Shown piece by piece: positions 41,400 to 51,881 of a stretch of 64,000 nucleotides of DNA (its first letter is position 1; the number at the start of each line of letters is the position of its first letter). The notes under the pieces are model-generated. The model was given only the letters and a program-made list of their open reading frames with translations. It was not told the origin of the DNA and did no database searches. The stretch comes from Muscardinus avellanarius (taxonomy: Eukaryota > Chordata > Mammalia > Rodentia > Gliridae): the NCBI GenBank assembly GCA_963383645.1, contig OY726563.1, positions 35,246,331-35,310,330 of the forward strand, in the 5' to 3' direction. Position numbers and translations under genes: made by a program.

Positions 41400-41900
41400 G
41401 AGTATGTAAAGTTCCTATGTCTCCTATTTTCTGTCTAGTTTCCACATATAAGAGAAAACATATTGTCCTTTACTTTCTGAAACTGTCTAATCTAGCAAGG
41501 TTGTGGAGAAAGAGAAATTTAAATACTCTTGGTAGAATTAGTAAAACCACTATAGATATCAGTTTGGAGGTTCTTCAGAACCCTAAGACTGGAAATGTCA
41601 TATGACCCAGCTATACCACTCCTTAGTATCTTTCCCAAAGAAAGTCAGAATACTATAGTGATATAAATAGTGATACATTCATACCCGTGTTTATAGCAGC
41701 ACAATTTACAATAGCCAAACTATGGAACCAACCCAGGTGTCCATCAACAGATTAAATGGATGAAGAAGATGTAGTATGTACACACAATGGAATTCTTCTC
41801 AGCCATAAAGAAGAACAGAGTCATGTCATTTTAGGAAAATAGATAGGACTGGAGAATATTATGCCCAATTAAAATAGAATTTCAAATGATGCATAATTTT
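41400..41900 (+). mobile_element. old L1 ORF2 3' end
   Basis: AGAACCCTAAGACTGGAAATG, TATGACCCAGCTATACCACTCC, GTTTATAGCAGCACAATTTAC, AATAGCCAAACTATGG, AGGTGTCCATCAACAG and ATGGAATTCTTCTCAGCC are textbook L1 ORF2 end text in sense orientation. Frame broken. Confidence 0.9.
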
Positions 41901-42077
41901 TAGTGTATCTCCAAATATGCATTCTGCAATTTTATAATCTATTATAAGTGTACCTTATTTTATGACAGTCCTACCTGAAAAGGGATGGACCCTCTTTAAT
42001 ATGATAATTAATCCCAAACTCAATACAATACCATGAGGTAGGTGGATATAATTAACCTTTTTTCCTTTTTTTTTTTG

Positions 42078-42264
42078 GTGGTACTGGGGTTCCTGGAAAC
42101 CCTTCTACCTCTGGGCTATGCTCCCAGACACCATTTTTAATATTTTTATTTGGAAACAGGGTCCCTTAAGGCAGAGAGGCTGGCTTTGAACCTGCGCGAT
42201 CCTCCTGTCTCCGCCTCTCAAATGCAGGGATTACAAGCGTATGCCATGGGCCACCATGCCCGGC
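42078..42264 (-). mobile_element. young CpG-type SINE
   Basis: GTGGTACTGGGGTTCCTGGAAACC to GGGCCACCATGCCCGGC. Target duplication ACCTTTTTTCCTTTTT on both sides (42055 and 42266). Confidence 0.94.
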
Positions 42265-42742
42265 ACCTTTTTTCCTTTTTACATGAGTTAAGAAGTTAAG
42301 AGTCAGAAGTTCAATAAATTCTCTAGGGAAGAATATAAGCCAGCTTTATACTAGGGGGGCCTTGCTCAAAGTCCACAATCATCAGTAGGCGAGGGCACCT
42401 GTGTGTCCGGAGGACAATCAGCTTTTCTTGCCTACAATGAAGATTAGTCCTACATGTGGAGTAGACAGGAAATGTTAGCTCTGAAAGCCAACATGTCTTT
42501 GGGTTTGATTTGGTGTGCAAAAATAGGGACGTTCCTTTGCACCTGAAAAGTGCAGCTGAATATCAGTTGGACAAGCAGAAAGAATGTAGAGTCAGGGAAA
42601 TGGACTCGAAGTGCTTTTCCAGTAATTTCTGTTTAAGCTAATGGAGGTGTGGTCTGGGGCAGGAATTCAGAATGAGTTAGGGAAGGGGCACGCAGCACCG
42701 AGTGATCTTAATCTCAATAATGTGCAGCTTAAAAAGAGAGGC
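42265..42742. other. unique sequence, no recognised feature
   Basis: No repeat or exon recognised. Confidence 0.45.
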
Positions 42743-42784
42743 ATCAGCAGGGCATGTTGGCACATGCCCCTGAGTTTAGTCTCC

Positions 42785-42789
<5 letters not shown>
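42743..42789 (+). mobile_element. internally deleted SINE
   Basis: Left head CAGCAGGGCATGTTGGCACATGCC joins directly to the right-half end CCCTGAGTTTAGTCTCCAATA. Recombination over the shared word GCCC would explain the loss. Confidence 0.75.

Positions 42790-42829
<40 letters not shown>
42789..42829. repeat. (CA)n microsatellite
   Basis: About 20 CA units at the SINE 3' end. Confidence 0.97.
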
Positions 42830-42833
<4 letters not shown>

Positions 42834-43096
42834 TGCAAGAGGCATTGAAGGTCAGAGAACAATGAATGAATTTACTTTCTGATACATTATTTGTAAGATA
42901 CTTTATTTGTAGGAGTTAATGTACTAAAATAACTGGCAATGTGAGCCCTGAGAAGTTCTGGGTGACTGTTATTGTTGAGTCTATTATTAGTTGGAAAACA
43001 TGCCCTGGACAAAGAATGGGAGGAGGAAAGAGAGAAAGCCTGAGGTGTAAGGGGGAGAAGGTGGAGGCAGATGAAGGAGGAGTGAAGCAGAGGTTG
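42830..43096. other. short unique sequence
   Basis: Nothing recognised. Confidence 0.4.
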
Positions 43097-43492
43097 AGGC
43101 CAGACATGATGTCGCATGCCTGTAATATCAGTACCTAGGAGGGTGAGACAGGAGGATCAAATTTGAGGCCAGACTTGGTAACTTAGTGAGACCCCCAGAA
43201 ATTTAGCAAGATTCTGTTTCCAAATAAAAAATGCTGGAGCAAGGCGTGTAGTGCACGTTTGTAATCCCAGCATTTGGGAGGCAGAGACCGGAAGATTGTG
43301 GTTTGCAGACAGCCTCAGCTACTTAGCGAAGCCCTTCACAACTCAGTGAGACCGCTTTTCAAAAATTATAAAGACTAAAGAAATAGGACTGGGGGTGTAG
43401 GTCAGATCTAGACTGCCCCTCATTTCCATCCCCATTACAAAAAAAAATGCTAGAAGTATAACACAGAGGTAGTATGCCCCTGGGTTCAATCC
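43097..43492 (+). mobile_element. B1-dID-like SINE split by a second SINE
   Basis: Outer left half (AGGCCAGACATGATGTCGCATGCC) at 43097-43228. Outer right half (ATGCTAGAAGTATAACACAGAGG) at about 43447-43492. An inner TTGCAACTC-subtype SINE lies between. Confidence 0.85.
43240..43440 (+). mobile_element. B1-dID-like SINE, TTCACAACTC subtype, nested
   Basis: AAGGCGTGTAGTGCACGTTTG, GAAGATTGTGGTTTGCAGACAGCC and CCTTCACAACTCAGTGAGACC mark the subtype. It ends TTTCCATCCCCATTAC with an A-rich tail. Confidence 0.92.
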
Positions 43493-43547
43493 CCGAGAGA
43501 GAGAAGGAGAGAAAGAGAGAGCGGGAGAGGAGAGAGACACACACAGG
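43493..43547. repeat. GA-rich simple repeat
   Basis: GAGAGAGAGAAGGAGAGAAAG and similar at a SINE 3' end. Confidence 0.85.
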
Positions 43548-43720
43548 AGAGTGGCTTTTGGGGCTGAATTGCAGGGAGAACCACGTGACCTATCTAGGGA
43601 GTCCAACCTATGGCTTGGCCTCCTTTATCTGTGTGAGCTAACTTGTCTAGGACAGGATCCACACCAGTTCTGTATAATGTCAAATTCATATTTTGTAGTG
43701 GGGTTTTGTTTTTGTTTTTG

Positions 43721-43900
43721 GTGGTACTGGGGTTCCTGGAAACCCTACTACCTCCAGACTACACTCCCTGACCTATTTTATACTTTTTATTTGGAAACAG
43801 GGTCTCTTAAGCCAGTGTGGCTGGCTTTGAACCTGCGCGATCCTCCTGTCTCCGGCTCCCAAGTGAGGGGATTACAAGCGTGCACCACCATGCCCGGCGT
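43721..43900 (-). mobile_element. young CpG-type SINE
   Basis: GTGGTACTGGGGTTCCTGGAAACC to GCACCACCATGCCCGGC. TTGTAGTG flanks both sides. Confidence 0.94.
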
Positions 43901-44635
43901 TGTAGTGTGTTCTTAGTTTAATTGAAAGACAAATATATTTGAAATATTGGAGCACAAGTCTAGAGCTCTGCCCTAAACTCTCAGCCTGTGAGTTTCAGTG
44001 AATTCTTGTTTTGTTTTTTTCTTTAAAGGTGACATAATAATCCAGTTTTATTCTTGCTGCCGTTCTGTGCCTTGATAATTACACAGTGCACTGTGTACCC
44101 TGACTATGTATTATGCTTTCCAAGACTTCTGGTCATGGTCTTTTTTTCTTCACTGTCTTGAATTCCAAAGTTACTGTCTATTTCTGTCACTGGTGTTATG
44201 GTTATCTTTAGAGAAAATTAAACCATTTCCATGCCCTAAATAGGTGGAAAGTGATCTAAAATCACGTGCTTCTTTCCTGGATATCTACCTACCCCCCCCC
44301 CTCTCTCTCTCCCAAATTCTTTCCGTTGGATCCTGTTGTCTCATTACTGATGTGTTCAAAATTCCAGATGTAGAATTTGACTCTTCAGTCAACAAAGATG
44401 CTGCTCTGGTTTGCCAAAATGTCTTAGAGATGGTGAGCAAATGATGCCTTAGAGAGTTCATGTTTTTTAATACAACCGTCTCAATAGGGGAATATATTGC
44501 ATTCTTTTGTTGGGCAATTGAAATGTACTAAATGTTGTATTTGGACAGAAATCCCTACTTGAACGCCCTGATGGACAGTAAGACTCGGGGGCATATTCTA
44601 GGCCTATAACTATTATTTTTGTTGTTGTTCTTTTA
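43901..44635. other. unique sequence, no recognised feature
   Basis: Contains a C10 run with CTCTCTCTC near 44291; otherwise nothing recognised. Confidence 0.45.
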
Positions 44636-44655
44636 TTATTATTATTATTATTATT

Positions 44656-44851
44656 TGGTACTAAAGATTGAACCCAGGAGCATTCTACCTCTGAGCTACA
44701 CCTCCAAGCCCTATTTTATTTTTTATTTGGAAATGGGGTCTTGCTAGGTTGCTGAGAGTCTCAAATTGCTGAGGCTGGCCTCGAGCCTGTGATCCTCCTG
44801 TCTAAGCCTTCCAAATACTGGGATTATAGGCATGTGCCAAAATGCCCAGCT
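44656..44851 (-). mobile_element. B1-dID-like SINE with (ATT)n tail
   Basis: GGTACTAAAGATTGAACCCAGG to GTGCCAAAATGCCCAGC. Seven to eight ATT units at 44633-44655 lie on the tail side. Confidence 0.93.
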
Positions 44852-45374
44852 TTGTAACTTTTAAATTGGAAGAGGAGAGAGTCCCCATGTACATATATCT
44901 TTGGGCCATTTAGAAGGATATTCAGTCTCCCAGATCCTAAACTAACTGACTGCCAAGAGAGGCATAAGATAGATGCTTTCAGTGCTATTAGATGAATGCA
45001 GTTTAGGAAAGTTATCTCTGAAGTTGTAATGAGGTGCTTTCCTTCCTACTGAGCTCATGTCCACAGAGCGCTCGATCATTATTTTGGACCTGAGCAAAGG
45101 CTGGATGTGCAGATCCTCCTCCACCCCTCAGCTGCTGAGTTCACTTTCTGAGGGGATTCTAAGCTCCAGTTTCCAGAGTAAAGTCATCTGATGTCCCCCA
45201 CGCAGGTTCTCCTTGCCTTTCTTTCTCTTTTTCAGCCCACAGTCACCCAGGCCTTTGGGAAGCTTCTATAAAAGGCCTTGGGGAAGTTCCAGATATGTGA
45301 GGGTGGCAGTTTAGATTGAGAGAGAACACCGGGGCCTGAATGCTACTTTCTTTCTTTTTTTTTTTTTCAAATAT
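44852..45374. other. unique sequence, no recognised feature
   Basis: No repeat, exon or RNA recognised. Confidence 0.45.
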
Positions 45375-45596
45375 TTATTTTTATTTATTTTTATTTTAAC
45401 ATTTTTTAAATTTTATTTTATTGGTGCACTGTATTCATACATCATAGAGGGATACAAACTTTTGTAGACATACATGCACACATCGCCCAGTCAGCCCCCA
45501 CCCGATCCCCACCCCATTCTCTCCCCATCCCTCCCTCCCATGCTTGGCTTAGTGGTTGACATCTAGTATTATAGCAATTTATCCAAAATTAAAAAC
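45375..45596 (-). mobile_element. 5'-truncated 3' end of the HAL1-like family (copy 3)
   Basis: Nearly identical to 5440-5612: CACTGTATTCATACATCATAG, CATGCACACATCGCCCAGTC, the C-rich block and TTGGCTTAGTGGTTGACATC. It stops at CCAAAATTAAAAA; the A-rich tail is at 45375-45420. Shows that the 3' UTR is a mobile family end. Confidence 0.85.
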
Positions 45597-45777
45597 TTTC
45601 GATATTCTTCTTTGGCTGCATAGGTTTGAATGCACTAGCCATGATCACACACGAAAGATCTGATCAGTCAGTTCATCTGGCTTGCTGAATGATAGGTCTC
45701 TTCTCTGGTGGCCCAAGCCTCAGAGAAGAGTCGTTCCATCCAAACTTAATCCCACGCTGCCCTGGACCCAATACCAA
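45597..45777. other. short unique sequence
   Basis: No known repeat recognised. Confidence 0.4.
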
Positions 45778-45903
45778 CAGGATAGCCCTCCTTCAGTGGG
45801 AGAAGCTTATGTCCTCTTTATATTCTTATGTTGAAATCCCAATCCCCAAGGGATAGATGGAATTAGGAGGTAGAGTCTTCTTTTTTTTTTTTTTTTTTTT
45901 TTT

Positions 45904-46100
45904 GCAGTACTGGGACTTGAACCCAGGGGCATTCTACCTCTGAGCTATATCCCCAGCTCTATTTTTTATTCTTATTTTGAAACCAGGTCTCACTGAGTTG
46001 CAAAGGGCCTCACTAAGTAGCTGAGGCTGTCTGTGAACCGTGATCCTCCCGTCTCAGCCTCCCAAATGCTGGGATCACAAGCATGCGCCACCATGCTCAC
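45904..46100 (-). mobile_element. B1-dID-like SINE, TTGCAAAGGG subtype
   Basis: GCAGTACTGGGACTTGAACCC to GCGCCACCATGCTCACC with a long T tail. Flanked by GGTAGAGTCTT and GGTAGAACCTT. It is absent from the inverted LTR copy at 49.6 kb, so it arrived after (or independently of) the duplication. Confidence 0.94.
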
Positions 46101-46340
46101 CTAAGGTAGAACCTTCTGGAGATGCTTGGATCAGGAAGGAAGTGCCTTTGTTAAAGAGATTACTATTCTTACAAGAAGAGATATGAGAAAGGTAATTTTT
46201 TCTCCTGGCCATGTGTGTGGCTACAATGAGAAGCCCACCTTCTGCACACCAGGAAGAGCCCCTCACCAGACACTGGATCTGCTGCTGCCTTCACTGCTGA
46301 CTTCCCAGCCTCCAGACCTGTGCCAAATAAATGTTTGTTG

Positions 46341-46545
46341 GAAGCCAGGTGTGGTGGTGCAAGCCTGTAATCCCAGTGCTTGGGAGTCTGAAACAGGAGG
46401 ATTGCAGGTTTGAGGCCAGCTCCAGCAATTTAGCTAGGACCTCAGTGACTCTAAGAGACCCTGTTTCAAAATTAAAAAGAAAAAATAGGACTGGGGTGTA
46501 GTTCAGAGGTAGACTTGCCTGGGTTCAATCCCCATGACCAGAAAT
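46341..46545 (+). mobile_element. B1-dID-like SINE, part of the inverted duplication
   Basis: GAAGCCAGGTGTGGTGGTGCAAGCC to GGGTTCAATCCCCATGACC. Private variants GACTCTAAGAGACC and GTAGACTTGCC are shared with 49188-49391. Confidence 0.95.
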
Positions 46546-46697
46546 AAAATAAATATTTGTCAGTTAAGTCACCTGGTCTATGATATTCCGTAATAGTAGC
46601 CAGAACTGACTAAGGCAGTTGGAGGCCCCCAGAAGCTGACCCTGACATAAGGGTTGGAAGGCAAACAGTTAATTTATAAAGGTGTTTTTCCCCCTGT

Positions 46698-46934
46698 TGC
46701 ACTGGATATTAAACTCAGGAACATTCTACCTCTGAGCTATATCCCCCAGCCCCTTTACTATCATCATCATCGTTATTATATGTTTTTTGAACAGAGTCTC
46801 AATAGGTTGCTGAGGATATTGCTGAGGCTGGCCTCTGATCTCACTAATTTGCTGAGGCTGACCTCTAACCTGTGATCCTCCTGTCTCAGCCTGTCAAGTA
46901 CTGGGATTACGGGCGTGTGCTACCTTGCCTGGCT
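46698..46934 (-). mobile_element. B1-dID-like SINE with a duplicated middle
   Basis: TGCACTGGATATTAAACTCAGG to GTGTGCTACCTTGCCTGGC. The GCTGAGGCTGGCCTCT segment occurs twice, lengthening the left half. Confidence 0.88.
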
Positions 46935-47374
46935 TCTTCGTGATACTAATAGTACTGTTTTTATTATTGTTTCTGGTATGTGTGTCCTGTCTTATTAGAT
47001 TTTAAATATTGTGGAGACATGGACTATATTTTATTTAACAAAGATGAATCGAATGCCAGGGACTGCATACCAGGGCTTTAAAGATGACACATGGCCCTCC
47101 GGGCACAGCCGAGGGAGGGGCTTGAGTAATAGACGCAGGTGTGTGCATATTCAGATGCCTGTATGCATCTCAGCACCTCCAACCTTAGAGAGTGGTAAGA
47201 GGTTATGAGTACACAGAATGAAGAAGGTGTGGGGAGATGAATCCTCAGCCCATTTCCTGCAAACGCTCAGAAATTAGTTTGAGAGGACAGTTTTGAACAT
47301 AATTGGCCGATGGTGGGAAACGCTCTGTGCAACCCTCTTAGGGGTAATGAAATGGTTTAGGAAAGGGCAGATAC
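46935..47374. other. unique sequence, no recognised feature
   Basis: AGATTTTAAATATTGTGGAGAC may be the tail of an old L2, not certain. Confidence 0.4.
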
Positions 47375-47568
47375 GCTGCAGAATCCAGTTGCTCTACATT
47401 TGAATTCTAACTGGGCTGATTTATAGTGATGTGACCTAGGGTTAGCTGCTTTCTCACTTCTTTATGTATAAAATAGGTAATACTTGACTAATAGCATGAT
47501 TGTGGGATTAGATCAGATAACATCTGCACAGTGCCTGGCGCATATTTGGAACTTAATAGAAACTTGGA
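47375..47568 (+). mobile_element. MIR SINE
   Basis: GTGATGTGACCTAGGGTTAGC, CTTTATGTATAAAATAGG, GATCAGATAACATCTGCACAGTGCC and GGAACTTAATAGAAACT follow the MIR core. Confidence 0.85.
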
Positions 47569-47591
47569 AGCAGTGTGTTTCTTCCTAACAC

Positions 47592-47850
47592 CTCTGCTGA
47601 TTTTTGGTACATTGTAGTCTCACATGATAATGTAGTTCAGAGTAATAGTGACATCCAGGCACTTGGTGACACAGCACTTGGTGAGCTCCCCTGCTCCCTT
47701 GCCGCTCCCTCCTCATACATGATACGATGCTTGGCACTGATAATTTCACATATGTATATGACGTGAGTGGACGTGTTTCCCTCATTAGCTCTCCCTCCCC
47801 TCCCCCTGAACCCCTCCATCGCTCCATCGTACTATATTTAAAGACCCCAT
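47592..47850 (-). mobile_element. L1 3' UTR fragment (older subfamily)
   Basis: The reversed strand reads a purine-rich block (C-rich on plus: CTCCCTCCCCTCCCCC), then the CACCAAGTGCTGTGTCACCAAG-type box and GAGACTACAATGTACCAAAAA end, like 13700-13996. Confidence 0.65.
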
Positions 47851-48140
47851 TGTACCTCTGCTTTTAGATAGGAAAGGTTTTGAATTTTCTCTGACTGTAC
47901 TAGAGCAATTAGGGTTGAGGGGAGTTTGATCCTCTGAACCTTTCTCTAATTTGACAGTTTAACTTACATTTCTTTTCATTATTTTAAAATTTCCATACCC
48001 ATTTCAACCTTAGATTTGGGGTATTGTTGGGCTCAGTGGTAGGGAGAGGGAGAGTTGCCTTTCATTTTGGCATCTAAAGGAAGACCTTTAGATCACAGGA
48101 ATATTCTGAAAGTAGGGGCGCTTGAAGAAGTTAGCTCTCC
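47851..48140. other. short unique sequence
   Basis: Nothing recognised. Confidence 0.4.
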
Positions 48141-48375
48141 TGAGCTGGGGGTGGTGGTGTACATCTGTAATGCCAGTATTTCAGAGACTGAGAGAGGAGA
48201 TTCACAGGTTTGAGTTCACAGGCTTCACAGCCCGAGCAAGTAGTGAGACTCTCATCAACCTAGCAAGACCCTGTTTCCAAATAAAAAAATAAGGCTAAGG
48301 GTGCAGCCCAGAAGTAGAATGCCTCTGGGTTCAATCCCTAGTACCAAAAAAAAAAAAAGAAAAGAAAAAAAAATA
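48141..48375 (+). mobile_element. B1-dID-like SINE
   Basis: TGAGCTGGGGGTGGTGGTGTACATC to GGTTCAATCCCTAGTACC and an A-rich tail. Confidence 0.93.
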
Positions 48376-48519
48376 AGTTGGTTCTCCTTTCCCACTAGAT
48401 TTTGTGAATCAATAAAACTTAGAGTCTTTATGAAATAAGATCTGATTCCCATATTTTTAAATTTTATTTTTAGAAGAGTCAGTGAACAGATGATGGTTAT
48501 AGTACCTTGGGGTCAACTT

Positions 48520-48700
48520 TTTCTTCATTTACCCCACAGTAAACAGTTATTGAGTGTCTACTGAATGCTTGGCACAAACTAGTGAGCAAAACAGGCAGGG
48601 CATAGTCCCCCACAGGCCTTATAGCCAGTGAGAGTTGACAGTCGAGATTGGTAATAAACAAATAATGACACTGAGAACTATATAATGCCAAACTCTGAAA
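48520..48700 (+). mobile_element. L2-like fragment
   Basis: AACAGTTATTGAGTGTCTACTG, AATGCTTGGCACAAACTAG, GAGCAAAACAGGCAGGG and GGTAATAAACAAATAATG follow L2 3' text. Confidence 0.65.
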
Positions 48701-48776
48701 AGAACTGGAAAAGAAATTATAGGCATATCTGTTCTCTGTTCCAGTCTAGAGGGTGACTTATAAAACTTTCTGGAGG

Positions 48777-48925
48777 AAGCCAGGTGTAGTGGTGCTGCCC
48801 ATAACCTAAGTACCACCAGCAACTTAGTGAGGCCCTGTTAAAAAATTTTAAAAAATAAGATAAAAAGGGCTAGGGATATAGGTTAGAGGTGGAAAAAACC
48901 CTGAATTCAATCCCCAGTACCAAAC
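48777..48925 (+). mobile_element. B1-dID-like SINE (internally deleted)
   Basis: AAGCCAGGTGTAGTGGTGCTGCCC to GAATTCAATCCCCAGTACC. Confidence 0.88.
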
Positions 48926-49173
48926 CAAACCAAATAACAATAACAGATCCTTTTTGGAGGAGGGACACACTAGTCAGTTTGGGTTTCAGGAGGAAGGTAC
49001 TGATGAAGCAAAAGAAGGGTGTAGGCACACAAGAAGGGATGGCTTGAGGGCGCACCCCGAGGCTGGCAGAAATATGGCTCACCTCTGGGATGGAAAGGAG
49101 TGCAAGAGATTGGGCTCAGGATGTTGGCGAGGCCAGATTCTGTTGGACCTGGTGGGTTACATTTTTACGGGAA
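48926..49173. other. short unique sequence
   Basis: Nothing recognised. Confidence 0.4.
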
Positions 49174-49187
49174 ACCTTTGAAAGATT
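49174..49187. repeat. target duplication, left (ACCTTTGAAAGATT)
   Basis: Identical at 49831-49844, and again at 50055-50068 after the next SINE. Confidence 0.88.
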
Positions 49188-49391
49188 GTGCGTGGCACTG
49201 GGGATTGAACCCAGGCAAGTCTACCTCTGAACTACACCCCAGTCCTATTTTTTCTTTTTAATTTTGAAACAGGGTCTCTTAGAGTCACTGAGGTCCTAGC
49301 TAAATTGCTGGAGCTGGCCTCAAACCTGCAATCCTCCTGATTCAGACTCCCAAGCACTGGGATTACAGGCTTGCACCACCACACCTGGCTT
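49188..49391 (-). mobile_element. B1-dID-like SINE within the inverted duplicate
   Basis: GCACTGGGGATTGAACCCAGG to GCACCACCACACCTGGC. Shares private variants with 46341-46545 and has the same junction to LTR sequence (CCAACAAACATTTATTTGGC). Confidence 0.95.
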
Positions 49392-49773
49392 CCAACAAAC
49401 ATTTATTTGGCACAGGTCTGGAGGCTGGGAAGTCAGCGGTGAAGGCAGCAGCAGATCCAGTGTCTGGTGAGGGGCTCTTCCTGGTATGCAGAAGGTGGGC
49501 TTGTCATTGTAGCCACACACATGGCCAGGAGAAAAAATTACCTTTCTCATATCTCTTCTTGTAAGAATAGTAATCTCTTTAACAAGGGCACTGCCTTCCT
49601 GATCCAACCATCTCCAGAAGGCTCTACCTCCTAATTCCATCCCCTTGGGGATTAGGATTTCTGCATAAGAATGTGAAGGGGACATAAGCCTTCAGTCTGT
49701 AACACAAACTGAGACACTGGGATCCTTGACTTTTTTTTAAGGATATTTAAGCTTCTCCCACAAAAGGAGGGAG
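49392..49773 (-). mobile_element. inverted copy of the MaLR LTR segment
   Basis: Reverse complement of 45778-46340 without the SINE at 45904. It keeps about 60 bp (ACTGAAGG to AAATATCC on the minus strand) that the 45.8-kb copy lacks between two GCTTA words. Non-coding. Confidence 0.88.
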
Positions 49774-49830
49774 ATCCTGTCTCAGCTTCCCAAGGACCAG
49801 AATTACAGGCGTGTACCACCACACCTGGTT
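49774..49830 (-). mobile_element. SINE 5' head fused to the LTR segment
   Basis: The minus strand reads a SINE head to GAGACAGGAT, then jumps into LTR text. ACAGGAT is also present at the matching point of the source (45778-45784), so the join has 7-bp microhomology. Confidence 0.85.
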
Positions 49831-49847
49831 ACCTTTGAAAGATTTTA

Positions 49848-50052
49848 TGGTGGTACTAGGGGTGGAACCCACAGGCTTTCTACCTCCGGGCTATACTCCC
49901 AGACCTTTTTTTTAGTATTTTATTTGGAAACAGGGTCTCACTAAGTTGCTGAGAGCCTCACTAAGTAGCTGAGACTGGTTTCGAACCTGTGTGATCCTCC
50001 TGTCTCAGCCTCCCAAGTGCGGGAATTATAAGCCTGCGCCACCACGCCCGAC
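49848..50052 (-). mobile_element. B1-dID-like SINE, intermediate subtype, at a reused target site
   Basis: GTGGTACTAGGGGTGGAACCC to GCGCCACCACGCCCGAC. Target duplication TTACCTTTGAAAGATTTTA at 49829-49847 and 50053-50071, overlapping that of the preceding chimeric insert. Confidence 0.95.
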
Positions 50053-50071
50053 TTACCTTTGAAAGATTTTA

Positions 50072-50592
50072 AGTAGGCTTGTCACATTTGTATTTAATTT
50101 GCCTGATGTATGGTCATAGATTGGAGGGGCTAAGAATAGAAAGCAGGAGGATGATGAGGGCAGACCAAAGGAGATTTGGTGGAAACTGAGTCTGGGGACT
50201 TGATTGTGAGTGGACAGGGGAGAATGGGGCTCAAAGAGAGGTAAGAAATAAACAGCACTAGATGATGGGTTGAGCATGAGGAATGGGGACTGACTCGTGA
50301 CCTCCTGTCTTTAATCAGTAATGCCTGAGAGCCACAAGTATGCTAATATCCATTTCAGATAGCACCTGTAACCTTAGGCGTGGTCATCTGGGGACAAACT
50401 ATTGAATTCTGCTACACTTGAACTTTGTCCTCTACAAAATAAATGGGCTGTGGTAGATGATGTCATCACATGGGCTACATACAACTCTCTGTTTATTCCT
50501 TAGGGACAAATAAATTTAGGTTGTGTATGTTGTTTTTATATTACTAATCACCTAGATATTCATAACAACCTTATGAATGCTTTTCTTTTCTT
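50072..50592. other. unique sequence, no recognised feature
   Basis: Nothing recognised. Confidence 0.45.
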
Positions 50593-50790
50593 TGGTACTG
50601 GGACTTGAACCTAGGGATATTCTCTCTCCAAGTTACAGCCCCAGTCCTATTTTATTTTTTTATTTTGAAATAGCGTCTCACTAAGTTGCTAGGGGTATCA
50701 CTAAGTTGCTGAGGCTGGCCTCAAACCTTAGATCCTCCTGTCTCAGCCTCCTAAGTATTGGGATTACAGTACATGCACCACAATGCCTGG
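50593..50790 (-). mobile_element. B1-dID-like SINE
   Basis: TGGTACTGGGACTTGAACC to ATGCACCACAATGCCTGG. Confidence 0.92.
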
Positions 50791-50807
50791 TACCTTGCGA
50801 ACTTTTA

Positions 50808-50925
50808 AGGTTTTCTCCCGAATGATCAGATGAGGAGACTGAGGACCAGACTGATTAGGGAGTTTGTCTAAGGTTACTGATTGGTAAAATCAGAGGCCAT
50901 AAGTCTTCCTGTTCCTTGTCTAAGC
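50808..50925 (-). mobile_element. MIR SINE fragment
   Basis: GATGAGGAGACTGAGGACCAG and GTTTGTCTAAGGTTACTGATTGG are reversed MIR core text. Confidence 0.75.
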
Positions 50926-51660
50926 CATTCCTATTATATCTGTCTGCCTTCTCTTGCATTTATGGTCTGCTCCCCTGCTATGCCATTATTTTTTAAGTAT
51001 TCCATCCAGGGAGGCAGAGTGAGGCAGTGTAATTCACTTTAGGCACTTTTGATATTTGGTTTGAAACTATGAGCTCATTTGAAGCTTTGAGACTTCTTTG
51101 TGATTATTCTTGCCACTCCTGACCCAATTACTGAGAATAATTAATAATTTGGGCAAATTCCAAGTGTTTATATAGGGAAAATGTAAGCAGACACAGAGGA
51201 CTTGAAAGACTGGCCTGATTAGGAAGAAGTCTATTATTATGGTGTTTTTCAACCAGGCAGTCACCACCTTATGAGTGGATTTCATTCTAAAACAATCTTA
51301 GAAATGGTGATGGGTATCAGGGTTGCTCATTTCTGAATCCCTATTAGATACATTCTATAACTCAGAAGAAATTCAACTTGAGAGAAAAATCCAGCCAATG
51401 AATGATGGTTGAAGGCAGATTTTCTTCCTGCTTAACTGGGCTGAATAGTCATGCAAAAGGCCATTTGATCTTCATTCAACCAACGCGCATCTGGTCAGTC
51501 TTGATTGTTCACCTACTATGTTCACACATCCTAGTTTTTTACTTCTGGAACTTTCCAGCTTTTTCAATAAAGGGCACTGCTTCAGCAGTCCAAACTAGAA
51601 AAACAGAAACTCACAAAGGCCCAGAAATCCCAAATAGTTCATAGATTTAAAAGCCTGACA
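50926..51660. other. unique sequence, no recognised feature
   Basis: Nothing recognised beyond short chance frames. Confidence 0.45.
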
Positions 51661-51876
51661 GCTAGGCATGGTGGCGCACGCTTGTAATCCCAGCATTCCA
51701 GAGGCTGAGACCGGAGGATCATGGTTCACGGACAGCCTCAGCTACTTAGTGAGCCCTCCACAACTCAGTGAGACCCTGTTTAAAAACAAAGAATAAAAAA
51801 ATAGGGCAGGGGGTGTAGCTCGGAGGTAGAATGCCCCTGGGTTCCACCCCCAGACCCGAAAAAAAAAAAACAAAAA
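51661..51876 (+). mobile_element. B1-dID-like SINE, TTGCAACTC subtype
   Basis: GCTAGGCATGGTGGCGCACGC, GATCATGGTTCACGGACAGCC and GTTCCACCCCCAGACCCG, then an A-rich tail. Tandem with the next copy of the same subtype. Confidence 0.94.
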
Positions 51877-51881
51877 AAACC

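Larger units (their letters stand above)
45778..46615 (+). mobile_element. MaLR-like LTR, interrupted by two SINEs
   Basis: LTR text: TTATGTCCTCTTTATATTCTTATG, GAAATCCCAATCCCCAAGG, GAATTAGGAGGTAGAG, then after a SINE GATGCTTGGATCAGGAAGG, CTTCTTACAAG-type CTATTCTTACAAGAAGAG, CTTCCCAGCCTCCAGACC, CAAATAAATGTTTG, and after a second SINE GGTCTATGATATTCCGTAATAG. Part of it recurs inverted at 49188-49780. Confidence 0.8.

Noticed and set aside
43551..43916. 121-codon frame ending in typical reversed-SINE protein text
   Set aside because: More than half of it is the SINE at 43721-43900; the rest has no signature.
49320..49685. 121-codon frame strongly similar to the frame at 46126-46413
   Set aside because: The similarity looked like a conserved protein pair, but both are translations of the duplicated LTR+SINE segment; neither starts nor ends like a gene.
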